Assembly: GCF_028372415.1 (NCBI RefSeq)
Contig: NC_092875.1
Span: 49,724,771-49,788,770, forward strand
Length of the DNA stretch: 64,000 nucleotides
Direction: 5' to 3'
From: Notamacropus eugenii
Lineage: Eukaryota; Chordata; Mammalia; Diprotodontia; Macropodidae
Of the stretch, positions 52,136 to 62,064 are shown piece by piece; positions within the stretch are counted from its first letter, which is position 1; each line of letters opens with the position of its first letter. The notes beneath the pieces are model-generated. The model saw only the letters and a program-made list of their open reading frames with translations. It had not been told where the DNA came from and did not search any database. Both the position numbers and the translations under genes were made by a program.

Positions 52136-53097
52136 CCCAAGGGCAGAGTTTTAGTTACTTCCTGGCACTTTCTTCCTCCCTGAGAAAAGGGCTGGTGGTG
52201 AGAAAGGCTGAGCTCCAGGAAGGAGTACCCCTGGGGCAGATACCTGGTAGTAGTAACCTGGAGCTGGGCAAGTGAGTGACTATGGTTGTATGGTACAGTG
52301 TAGCCAGAACGCCACCAGGCATGGGAAAATTAAGGCACAGGACCAACTTGGGAAAGAAAGGCATTCCCTTGCTTTGCATTAAAGTATTAGGACCAAAACC
52401 AAACTGTCCTGTCATAGGTCTGTAACTGACATCAAAAATAGCATATATTTAAAACTGAAAAGACTATCCGGTGTCATATTCATTTCATAGATGAGGAAAC
52501 AGAAGCCCAGTGAAGATGTGCTTTGTGCCAGCTCTGGTCAGGTCACTTCTCTTATCACACCAAGCCTGGGGTGGGTGGGTGGGAGAGAAGGGCACTCAGA
52601 GCCTGGGGGAGTTTGAATGTGTTCATTGGAAAAAAGGCTGTTCCCCCTGGCTGGGGAGAAAAAGAGGCTTTGGGAGGCTGTACCCCCTGCCCTGGGCCTA
52701 TTAGGAGTCCAGTAGGAGATTGGAAAATGATGTTCAAGGCATCACTGGCTCCATTCAGTCTTCTTTTGTCCGGAGGACCCAGGAAGAGCCCAGCTGAGGC
52801 AGGAAAATATATTCATCTCATAGCTTTGAGAAGGGAGGGCTTGGAGAGGATATCAGGCAGAGACCATGGACTCTAATTAGCTGAGGAAGGGAGTTTGAAT
52901 TCTGCCTACCTATCAGACCCTCACTAAACAACAACCAAAAAAAAAAAATTCATACATTTTCAGCATTTTTCCTGGAGACAGGCACCTTTGGAAAGGAAAA
53001 CTGAATCCAAAGAACAGTTCTCAGAGGCACAGAAAGAGAAAGAAAGGTCATTCTAATCCAAAACTACACTAGAAACAAAGGAGAAAAAAGAATGGTC
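52136..53097. other. Repeat-poor sequence with one MIR piece
   Basis: A short reverse MIR (TTTCATAGATGAGGAAACAG) lies at 52450-52520. The remainder is unrecognised. Overlapping frames of 60-117 codons near 52.5-52.9 kb have no domain. Confidence 0.3.
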
Positions 53098-53300
53098 ACA
53101 CCAGTTGGTAGGTGGTAATTACCTCAATAGGTGTGTGCAGGTGGAAAGGTGGGCAGGTAGTTCCACACTGGGTAAGCGATTACCATAATGGGTGGTGATG
53201 ATACCCACAAACAGGTCAGTAATCACACCAGTGAACAGGTGGTGGTCATACAAGCAGGCAAGTGGGTGTTCACACCAAGATGGCAGACAATAATTTCATG
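53098..53300 (+). repeat. Degenerate minisatellite (CACACCA / AGGTGGT units)
   Basis: CACACCAGTTGGTAGGTGGT (53098), CACACCAGTGAACAGGTGGT (53224) and TTCACACCAAGATGG (53270) share a unit of roughly 50-60 bp. A related ACTCACACCAAAGAG phrase at 53752 lies beyond two later insertions. Confidence 0.6.
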
Positions 53301-53304
53301 ACAT

Positions 53305-53460
53305 AAGTACTACTTTTATTCCCATTTTATGGATGAGGAGACTGAGGTTTAGACATATTAAATAACTTGAGCAGAAGCACACCCCTAATAAGTCTCTAAG
53401 ATAAAATGTGAACTTAGCTCCTTCTTCTTGGGCCCCAACTCCATAATTCTATCTATTCTA
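53305..53460 (-). repeat. MIR-type CORE-SINE
   Basis: CCCATTTTATGGATGAGGAG followed by ACTGAGGTTTAGAC and a degraded head. Confidence 0.65.
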
Positions 53461-53493
53461 CCTCATTACCTCTCTTGGTGTGGCTATACCTAA

Positions 53494-53743
53494 AGTTGTT
53501 CAGTTGTTTTTCAGTTGGGTCTGACTTTTTGTGACCCCTTTGGGGTCTTCTTGGCAAAGACTCTGGAGTGATTTGTCATTTCCTTCTCTGGCTCATTTGA
53601 CAGATGAGGTAACTGAGGCAAGCAGGGTTAAGCGACTTGCCTAGATTTACATGGCTAGTAAGAGTCTGAGACCGGTTTTGAGCTCAGGAATATGAGTCTT
53701 CCTGCCTCCAAGCCTGATGCTCTATCCACTGAGCCTCCTAGCT
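53494..53743 (-). mobile_element. tRNA-headed SINE with BovB-like tail, full length
   Basis: TTCAGTTGGGTCTGACTTTT, GGGGTCTTCTTGGCAAAGAC, core CAGATGAGGTAACTGAGGCA, insert ATGAGTCTTCCTGCCTCC, head CTCTATCCACTGAGCCTCCT. Confidence 0.9.
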
Positions 53744-54089
53744 GAAGTACTCACACCAAAGAGTACATTACTCCAACAGACTGGAAGTGTGAAGAACAAT
53801 GATTGATCTTCACACAATGTGAATTCTCTAAAGTTGGATAATTGCTGATTTCTATGTAAGAGATTATTCTGTTTCAAAATTTAGAAATGTTGCACCTCTG
53901 TGGCCTAAAGCCTGACTAAAACAGCTCTTGCCAAACTGGACCATGCACCACCACCCCTGAATGCCACAATCCCCTGCTTACTTTTCTCATCCATAAGATC
54001 TGATGGCCTCTGACGCCCCTTCTAGCTCCAAACCCATGATCCTTTGCTCACAGCTCCCTATACCTTTTCCTTTGATATTCCTATCTGTT
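53744..54089. other. Unique sequence with a MIR tail
   Basis: MIR 3' phrase at 53965-54045 (TTTTCTCATCCATAAGATCT, CCCCTTCTAGCTCCAAAC). The rest is unrecognised. Confidence 0.4.
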
Positions 54090-54545
54090 GAAATCCTGAT
54101 GTTGCCCATCCTGGGTTGTTCTTTATTTGGAAGAGGATCAGTGACAGTATAGGTGATTTCTTGACTCATGCATGAATTGGGTGAGGCAAAGCTGCACAAA
54201 GTCATCAGTTCATTCTCTCTTCCAGAGTCACTAAAGTCCAGTAGCAAGACAAGGCAGGATGCAGTGGATGACCTTGGCATCTTTGATGTCTAACCAAGCT
54301 CTAAGCACTCCACAGTACCTGCTTCAGCCACCTTCTGGCCATTGGAATGAATCATTCTCATCCTCCCATTCTCATGGATGTCCCATGAAAGACATCCATG
54401 AGAAGTCTTCACATGCTTAGGGTAGTTATCCCTAACTCACCTAGGAGCTTGAGACTCTTGAGATGGTTTTACTGGTGTGTGGCCACCACACATGCTACAG
54501 CTTCCTGGGGTCACAGGTGAGAGAGAATTGGGTGAGTCAACATAA
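54090..54545. repeat. Medium-copy dispersed repeat, class unknown
   Basis: Phrases such as GACTCATGCATGAATTGGG, GCTGCACAAAGTCATCAG and GATGACCTTGGCATCTTTGA look like a widespread marsupial repeat, but I cannot assign its class. It contains the hairpin at 54369-54404. Confidence 0.45.
54369..54404. repeat. 14-bp perfect hairpin
   Basis: TTCTCATGGATGTC (54369-54382) and GACATCCATGAGAA (54391-54404) are exact reverse complements with an 8-nt loop. Confidence 0.9.
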
Positions 54546-54950
54546 GCTCAGCAGCCCTCACACCAACCACAATGCTAGTCCTCCCTGAACACCCCATATA
54601 GCCAGCCCTTCCTTTCAGATACAACTTAACTATCACTTCCTCCCAAAGACCTCCCTGATCCCCAAGTGCAGTCAGTGAGTCTTTTTCCCCTCAGACATCG
54701 GATAAGGTTTGGTCTGATGGGTTAAGGATCATTTCACACCCTTTTCCCAGGGTATAACATATAGTTTATACAAACTCTGTGTTTTATTGGCACTTTGTAT
54801 CTCACCAGGCCCCTAAGGTGCCCAGAGCAGAGTTCTGCACTCCATTGCTACATAATAAAAGTTTGTTACAGCTGAAATGATTGTTGTGGCCAGAGGCTCC
54901 CAAAGAGGCCAGGGTGGACACAGCAGGGATCTGGGGCCTGGCAGGAGTGT
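54546..54950. other. Unclassified sequence
   Basis: Some L2-like words (CTTCCTCCCAAAGACCTCCC, 54640) may mark a degraded L2 end. Not assignable further. Confidence 0.3.
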
Positions 54951-55161
54951 GCTGGTAAATGTTTAACAATGAAACCCAAGGCAGGACACACTTTTAGTTT
55001 AATGTGCACTATTAACCTTTTCTTCATCACTTTCTGAAGTCTAGACAATCAGCAAGACTATAAATTCAGTCCTGATTTGCAGCATTTGCTGTTTTCCAAG
55101 GTGCAAGTGTTCACACTGAAAATATCACAATCTGCTCTCCAGGCCTATAGCAGCTGACTCC
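54951..55161 (+). repeat. Copy A of an unclassified duplicated block
   Basis: Ordered matches with 57848-58272: GGTAAATGTTTAAC/GGTAAATGTTCAAC, CAGGACACACTTT in both, GAAGTCTAGACAATCA/TAAGTCTAGACAATCA, GCATTTGC in both, TTCACACTGA/CTCACACTGA and GCTGACTCC/GCTCACTCC. Diverged, so old. Class unknown. Confidence 0.75.
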
Positions 55162-55309
55162 AGCCACCCCCTGTCTGGCCCACAACAGCCTCACAAAGCC
55201 CACTCCTGACCACACACCGTGCACCAGAAACATTGAACCTAGCTGACCCATGGTGCATGTGAGCATCAGAACTCACAAAGCAGAACTGCAACAGCTGACT
55301 TCATCTCTG

Positions 55310-55452
55310 TAACTGTAGTCACTTAATCTGTTTGCCTCAGTTTCTTTGTCTGTAAAATGAGCTGGAGAAGGAAATGGCAAACTACTCTGATATCTTTGCC
55401 AAGAAAATCCCAAATGGGTCACGAAGAGTTAGACATGACTGAAACAACAAGA
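55310..55452 (+). mobile_element. tRNA-headed SINE, 3' part only
   Basis: GTTTGCCTCAGTTTCTTTGT, GAGCTGGAGAAGGAAATGGC and GTCACGAAGAGTTAGACATG, ending GAAACAACAAG. Confidence 0.85.
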
Positions 55453-55494
55453 GGACACTAGAAGAATTCTGTAGGCCACCTGTTTGACATTTCC

Positions 55495-55832
55495 AACATA
55501 AGGGAGAGTTTCAGAAAAAAATCAGGAAGACTTGTATGAGCCAGATGCAGACTGAAGTAAGCAGAACCAGGAGAACCATTTTTACTATAACAACATCATG
55601 AAAGCTGTAAGAACTCTCTCATCAGTGTGATGGCCAGCCATGACTCCTGGGGACTCCGTGATGAAAAAAGACGTCCACCTCCTGACAAGACAGGTGACAG
55701 ACAAGATCTGGGATGAATCATATAGTTTTGGACTTAGCCAGCACAGGAATTTGCTGTATTTTACTATGCATATTTGTTAGGAGAGTTTTTTCTTCTCTTT
55801 GTAATTGCTTAACTGAGGGGAAGGAAAATAAA
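55495..55832 (+). mobile_element. L1 LINE 3' end
   Basis: CAGAAAAAAATCAGGAAGAC, GCAGAACCAGGAGAACC and a UTR parallel to 44.4-44.66 kb (TAGCCAGCACAGGAATTTGC). Confidence 0.75.
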
Positions 55833-55937
55833 TTCTAGTTAACAGAAATATCTATCTATATCTGCTAGATATAGATATATAGATGTAGATATTGATATAG
55901 ATATAGGTGTAGATATAGATACGGATATAGGTATTGG

Positions 55938-56340
55938 TTGTTGTCCTTCTTTCTCAAAGAGGACCAAAATGACATCACCATGATAAAGTCAAGTTTCAAT
56001 GTGTCAACTGTGGCTGATCAGACCAATACGAGCTCAGAGTGCTCTACCACAGATTGGGCACAGAGAGTCCATGTGAACATTTGGAGTGGTTACTCCAAAT
56101 TCATGTATCCTACGTTTACTTTGTGTTCTTTCAATTCTGCTTTGCTCATAGAGCACAGCACCCTTTCTGATGCGGGTATGCCACGCTGAGCGGTCCTGTG
56201 CCAGTGTCTCCCATGTCACACAATCAGTTCCAAAGTTCTTGAGAGAGACCTTGAAAGTGTCCTTGTATTGCTTCTTCTGACCACCATGCGATTGCCTGCC
56301 CCATGCAAGTTCTCCATAAAATAGTCTTTTTGGCAAGCGT
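55938..56340 (-). mobile_element. RTE-clade LINE 3' end, antisense
   Basis: On the reverse strand the sequence codes for the RTE C-terminus and ends at 55938 in a tail (GGTCCTCTTTGAGAAAGAAG read on that strand) that resembles the RTE-related SINE tails. 5'-truncated. Confidence 0.8.
56034..56336 (-). pseudogene. RTE LINE ORF C-terminal remnant
   Basis: The 100-codon frame contains RLFYGELAWGRQSHGGQKKQ, then YKDTFKVSLKNF, WETLAQDRSAWHTRIRKGA and CPICGRAL, a series typical of the RTE-clade C-terminus with a zinc-knuckle-like CPxCGR motif. It lacks reverse transcriptase and endonuclease parts and has no independent function. Confidence 0.8.
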
Positions 56341-56383
56341 ATATTTTACATTCAGGTATAGGTGTAGACACAGGTATAGGTGC

Positions 56384-56426
<43 letters not shown>

Positions 56427-56534
56427 GATATAGATATAAGTATAGGTGTAGGTGTAGGTATATGTATAGGTATAGATGTAGATATAGACATACATATAGA
56501 TACAAATACAGATACAGTTATAGCCAGATATTTT

Positions 56535-56675
56535 AAAGAGCACCAGATTCAAAGTCTCTGGGTTCAAATCCCAGCAAAGCTGGGATTTGCTGGAATCATA
56601 CTACCTGTGTGACCTTGGCCAGGTTGCTATACCTCAGTTTCTTTCTCTGTAAAAGGAAGGCTGAGATAAGGTCCC
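56535..56675 (+). repeat. MIR-type CORE-SINE
   Basis: CTCTGGGTTCAAATCCCAGC, CCTGTGTGACCTTGGCCAGG, TACCTCAGTTTCTTTCTCTG in order. An inverted GCAAAGCTGGGATTTGC stretch sits in the middle. Confidence 0.7.
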
Positions 56676-57461
56676 TTCCTGCTTCAGAAGCTTGTCCTGC
56701 TCTTCACAATCTTGTCCTTTCCTCTGGGCTCCCTGCCCCAGCTTGGTGTTTTATAAAAAAAAAAACAAAACTCCCCAGTCACTGTTTGCTGGGCAAACAG
56801 CATATGATTGAAATCAGGCCAGCCCTCCCTCCCTCTTTCTGTGTGAGGAGCCTCCAGTGAGAGCCAGAGCCCAGAGCCAGAGCCAGGCCAGTGCGAGCTG
56901 TGGCCAGATGTTCCTTCTTCACCGAAGCTTTAATATTGCACCATCTGCCACCTCCTTCCCTGCTCTAGGTCTGTGTTCTCCCAAGGACCTTCCTCTTTAG
57001 ATCCAAGGACTCGAGTCTCCTGCATGAAGAGAGAGCTTGGCCAAGGAGAAGGGCTAGGGAGAGGCATGGGAAGAAATAGCTAAGGCCAATGGGTGTGATG
57101 GCAGAGGGGACGGGGTGATAACCAAAGATTCAGGGCTGTGAGGGGCTTGCCCCATAGGGAATCCTGTCCACGCCTCCTTTCAAGGTTACCGAAGTGATAA
57201 CAGAGTGGGATTGGAACCTGCTTCCCCTGACCCACATCCCCAGTGTGAATACTGAGTGGTAAGTGATTGTAATCAGAACTGACAGTGACACGGAGTTTCA
57301 AGGTTGACAAAACATGTGAATTTCATCATCTCATTTGAGCCTCTTTTCATTTGGGTTTTTATATCTGTTTGGGTTGTTTTTTATTTTTTAACTTGTTTGT
57401 TTCTGATTGATCCCATGATTTCAGCTGCATGAGGAGTCATTGATAAGAAACATTCTCTCCC
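56676..57461. other. Repeat-poor sequence
   Basis: A short GAGCCAGAGCC direct repeat (56859-56888). No exon recognised. A candidate conserved stretch is 56890-56960. Confidence 0.3.
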
Positions 57462-57685
57462 AAAACACAACCACTGGGTTTGGAGTCAAGAAGATCTGAG
57501 TTCAAATCTAACCTCAACTACTTGCTAGCTGTGTGACCCTGGGCAAGTCTCTTAACCTCTGTTTGCCTCAGTTTCTTCAACTATAAAATGGGGCTAATAA
57601 GAGCATCTAACACAGAATTTTGTGAGAATCAAAAGAGAATAATTGTAAAGCACTTAGCACCCTAATTAATGCTTATTCCCTTGCT
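57462..57685 (+). repeat. MIR/THER1-like CORE-SINE
   Basis: GATCTGAGTTCAAATCTAAC, TAGCTGTGTGACCCTGGGCA, TTCTTCAACTATAAAATGGG and GTAAAGCACTTAGCACC in order. Confidence 0.85.
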
Positions 57686-57847
57686 TTCCCCCTCCCCCAG
57701 TTCAGATCAGTGGTTTCTCTGAAAATTCTAGTCTTAGAAAGTTGCCTGGGGAACTCCGTTAAGTGACTTCTCCAGGGTCACACTGCCAAGACAGGTCAGT
57801 GGCCCTGTGCAAGGCCTGGTAACATAAATCCTATAGGTAGGGGGTGA
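57686..57847. other. Short MIR piece and unique sequence
   Basis: A reverse MIR core (AGTGACTTCTCCAGGGTCAC) near 57760-57800. Confidence 0.45.
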
Positions 57848-58272
57848 GCTGGTGGTAAATGTTCAACCCCCAGATTTCTCCCCAAAAAAATGACCCAGGA
57901 CACACTTTCAATTGACATTTTCTCTCTCACTTTCTTAAGTCTAGACAATCAACAAAACAATAAATCCAAACCAAAAAAATCCCTGATGTATACTCTTATT
58001 CAATTGTGTCTGACTTTTCATGACCCTGTTTGGGGTTTTCTTGACAAAGATACTGGAGTGATTTACCCATTTCTTTCTCCAGTGCATTTTACAGATGAGG
58101 AAACTAAGGCAAACTTGTCCAGGTTCACACAGCTGGTAGCTAAGGCTGGATTTCCTGACTCCAGGACCAGCACTCTACCCACTGCTCCACTTGTAGCATT
58201 TGCCAATTACTGGGCATGAAAATGCTCACACTGATAATCTAACAATCCTTAGCAGATGCCAGCTCACTCCTA
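57848..58272 (+). repeat. Copy B of an unclassified duplicated block, split by a SINE
   Basis: Homologous to 54951-55161 on both sides of a reverse SINE (57987-58190). The left part is 57848-57986 and the right part about 58191-58272. Confidence 0.75.
57987..58190 (-). mobile_element. tRNA-headed SINE with BovB-like tail
   Basis: TGTGTCTGACTTTTCATGAC, GTTTGGGGTTTTCTTGACAA, core CAGATGAGGAAACTAAGGCA, head CTCTACCCACTGCTCCAC. Confidence 0.85.
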
Positions 58273-58274
58273 CA

Positions 58275-58425
58275 TAGGTATTAATAGCCCCCTTTTAATG
58301 ATGAGGAAACTGAGGCTCCAAATGGCAAAGGAGTTTGCTCATCAGCATATGGATAGAAAGTGTTGAAGGCAGAATTTAAACCCTAATCTGTCTTGATTCC
58401 AAGTTCAACTCTCTTACATCATCCT
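58275..58425 (-). repeat. MIR-type CORE-SINE
   Basis: TTTAATGATGAGGAAACTGA, then a degraded head with GAATTTAAACCCTAATC. Confidence 0.65.
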
Positions 58426-58429
58426 GCCT

Positions 58430-58680
58430 TGCGTGATCTAACTGGGTTCAAATTTCCCATCTCATCTCTCCCCAGATGTCTGGGGTGTGGGGAGGCTGAG
58501 GATGGGGAGGGGGTCCTGACAGGTTGTACTGAGTTCTCTCCATGGCCAGAGCATATGTTCAGCACGGAGCAAGATCACTGCTGGATTTCACATAGGAATC
58601 CTCCTGTGATGGGAGGCCAACTGTCCTCCTAAGGCTTGTTACCACTGTTCACCTATTCATTGTTTAATGCCACTCACAAT
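58430..58680. other. Unique sequence
   Basis: Nothing recognised. Confidence 0.25.
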
Positions 58681-58682
58681 AG

Positions 58683-59011
58683 ATGGGAATGGAGAGAGAC
58701 AGAAAGACAGACACACACACAGAGAAACATAGAGATGGGGCAGACAGAGACAGAGAAAAACAGAAAAAGAGGAAGACAGAGCTAGAGAGACAGATACAGA
58801 AACACAGAGACAGAGACAGAAACAGAGAAAGAGGCAGAAGCAGACAGGAGACAGAGAGAGAGAGAGAGAAACAGACAGAGAGACAGAAACAGATACACAG
58901 AGACAGAGACAGAGATAAGGATAGAAAAAGAGACAGGGAGATAGAGACAGATATAGAAAAACACAACAATAGAGAGAGAGATAAAGACAGAGAGACAGAG
59001 AGAGAGAAGAA

Positions 59012-59076
<65 letters not shown>
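58683..59076 (+). repeat. (CAGAGA)n-rich purine tract with a (GA)n core
   Basis: About 390 bp of GACAGA, AGACAG and GAGAGA units; a pure GA core at about 59010-59074. All long frames here on both strands are artefacts. Confidence 0.95.
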
Positions 59077-59081
<5 letters not shown>

Positions 59082-59994
59082 GTAGCATGGCCCCTGGAGA
59101 CAGAAACTTACTCCCACCTCTTACAAGGTCACCTTCTGACATGCCACTGAAGGAAACCCATGACCTGAGACTTACTAAAGGAAAAAAAACAATAACTCTG
59201 GGATGTCTGCTATGGCTCTTTATGCCCTACATCTGAGCTCTCAGAGATTCCAAATGGTCTACAATTTCCACTGAAAAATGCAGATCTTCACATTAGTTAG
59301 AGGGGCAGGTGATTCTTCACTTTACTGAAGCTTCTGTCTTTCTGAGCAGCAAAGCAAGTACATCAGAAGCCACTGAAGATACATCAGAAGTGATCTGAAG
59401 TGAAGAAAAGTGGCAGGAAAACACTATTCTAGTTACAGAAATTTAATTTATGCACAGTTTGTCCAGAAGCACATAGTTGTAGTTATTCATTCACTGGGTA
59501 TAAAGTATGTCAGAACTAGTCCCTTTTTACATCACCCTCAGGCAGAGTCAACAAATATTTATTAAGTTCTTACTATAGGCCTTTAGGTATGCCTAAAAGG
59601 CATGAAGTCTCTCTGTGACTTAATCCAAAGCAGTAATGTGAGTCATGTGCACTGTGTAGGTCCCTGGGGAAGACTGGTCCAACAGAAGTAGGGAGTGGTT
59701 CTTGATTTCTTAAGAAAATCCCAAATTTTTCAAAATTACAAAGAACAAACTTGACCCCAAAGGGGAAATATGAGAAGACACCTCCCTCACCCATGCTTTT
59801 ATAGACGTGAAAAGGTCCACAAGTGTGAAACATTGCATATTTTGTCACTCTTTAATGTATTAATGTTTTGCTGACTTTTTCTTTCTTTTTTTGAAAAAAT
59901 TCTTCGTCACAATAAAGGATCTCTCTTTCAGAGGGACAGAGGTGAAATTTTTAAGTAATGTCAAATAGAATTTATCAATTCAAAATTTTTTTTT
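59077..59994. other. Mostly unclassified sequence before the HAL1-like insertion
   Basis: Small reverse L2 terminus near 59555-59575 (ATTTATTAAGTTCTTACTAT). A GCCTTTAGG/CCTAAAAGGC near-hairpin lies at 59578-59601. The rest is unrecognised. Confidence 0.3.
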
Positions 59995-60011
59995 AAATCC
60001 CAACTTCTGGA

Positions 60012-62019
60012 GGGCCAGAGCCAAAATGGCAAAGTAGAAGCAGAGACTTGTTAGTGCTCTCCCCCTAAGTTCAGTCAAATACCTGTAAAAATGACTCTAA
60101 ACAAATTCTGGAGCTGCAGAACCCACCAAATGACAGAATGAAGCAAATATCCAGGCCAAGACAGCCCGGAAGGTTGACAGGAAGCATCTACCATGCCATG
60201 CTGGGTACAGAGTGCAGTCCAGTGTGGGCTGCACTAGCCCAGATGGAACCTGATCAGGCCTGGGTGGGGGAGTGGGGAGGAGACACCAAACCACTGGCAC
60301 CTGTGGTGGTTTCCAGACTTCACAACCCCAAAACGTTGGGGTTTGAAGACAAAGTTAAAATCAGTGGAAAAAGCCTGTTGTACCTGTGTGAGAGAGTAGA
60401 GTGGTCCAGCCCCAGCCCCAGGGCTGTGGAGGAATCTGAGGCAGCCCCAGCAGCAGCAGAAGCAGTAGCAGCAGCTGTTTCTGGAGCTTGAGGCCCACAG
60501 ATTGGGGGGGGGGGGGGGATCAAGTAGCTGACAGTACACCTCCCCACCCCTACTGGAAACAGAAAACTACCTTGACAAAGAGCTCAAAAGTCAAGTAAAT
60601 GTCTGAGGAAATAAGAAAAAATCAGAAAAAAGAATCAGACTATAGAATCTTACTTTGTTGACAAGGAAGAGCAAAATATACAAACAGAAGAAGACAACAA
60701 AGTCAAAGCTCCTACATCCAAAGCCTTCAAAAAAAATATGAATTGGTCTCAGGTCATGGAAGAGTTCAAAAAAGATTTTGAAAATAAGTAGGAGAAGTAG
60801 AGCGAAAATTGGGAAGAGAAATGAGAGTGAGGCAAGAAAATCATGAAAAACAAGTCAACTGCTTGCTAAAGGAAACTCAAAAATGCTGAAGAAAATAACA
60901 CCTTAAAAAAATAGACTAACTCAAATGACAAAAGAGATCCAAAAAGCCAATGGGGAGAAAAATGCCTTAAAAAGCAGAATTGGCCAAGTGGAAAAGGAGA
61001 TCCAAAAGCTTACTGAAGAAACTAATTCCTTAAAGATTAGAATGGACAATGTGAAATAACAACTGACATGGAAAACAGATCCAGGAGAGACAATTTAAAA
61101 ATTATTGGTATGCCTAAAAGCCATGATCAAAAAAAGAGCCTAGACATTATCTTTCAAAAATTATCAAGGAAAACTGCCCTGATGTTCTGGAACCAGAGGG
61201 TACAATAGATATTGAAAGAATCCACTGATTGCCTCCTGAAAGAGATCCCAAAAGGAAAACTCCTAGGAATACTATAGCCAAATTCCAGAGCTCCCAGGTC
61301 AAGGAGAAAATATTGCAAGTAGCCAAAAAGAAACAATTTGAGTATTGTGGAAACACAATCAGAATAATACAAGATCTAGCAGCTTCTATATTAAGGGATT
61401 AGAGGGCTTGGAATATGATGTTTCAGAGGTCAAAGGATCACCTACCCAGCAAAACTGAGTATAATATCCCAAGGGAAAAAGTGGTCGACTATTCAATGAA
61501 ATAGAGGACTTTCAAGCATTCTTGATGAAAAGACAAGAGCTGAATAGAAAATTTGACTTTCAAACATAAGAATCAAGAGAAGCATGAAAAGATAAACAGG
61601 AAAAAGAAATTATAAGGGACTTACTAAAGTTGAACTGTTTACATTCGTACATGCAAAGATATTATTTATAACTCTTGAAACTTTTTTCAGTATTAGGGTA
61701 GTTGGAGGGATTGGGGGCAGCTAGATGATGCAGTGGATAGAGCACCACTGCAGGAGTAAGGAAGACCTGAGTTCAAATCTCACCTCAGACACTTGACACT
61801 CACTAGCTGTGTGACCTTGGGCAAGTCACTTAACCCCAATTGCCTCATCCTGGGTCATCTCCAGTCATCCTGATGAATATCTGGTCACTGGATTCAGATG
61901 GCTCTGGAGGAGAAGTGAGGCTGGTGACCTGCATAGCCCTCCCTCACTCAAAACAAAGTCAAGTGCAAGTCATGTCATCATTTCTCTGATGGCATAGTCT
62001 TCTTCAGCAATGAAAGATG

Positions 62020-62064
<45 letters not shown>

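Larger units (their letters stand above)
55843..56525 (+). repeat. Degenerate (TAGATA)n array split by an RTE LINE end
   Basis: TAGATA/TAGGTA units at 55843-55937 and again at 56345-56525, the latter with a pure TA core (56388-56418). The middle is occupied by an RTE end on the reverse strand. Confidence 0.85.

Noticed and set aside
58657-59142. Reverse frame of 161 codons rich in serine and leucine, plus overlapping frames
   Set aside because: Produced by the GA/CAGAGA tract.
60138-60491. 117-codon frame at the start of the HAL1-like element
   Set aside because: It lies in the GC-rich 5' UTR of the LINE and has no L1 ORF1 features.
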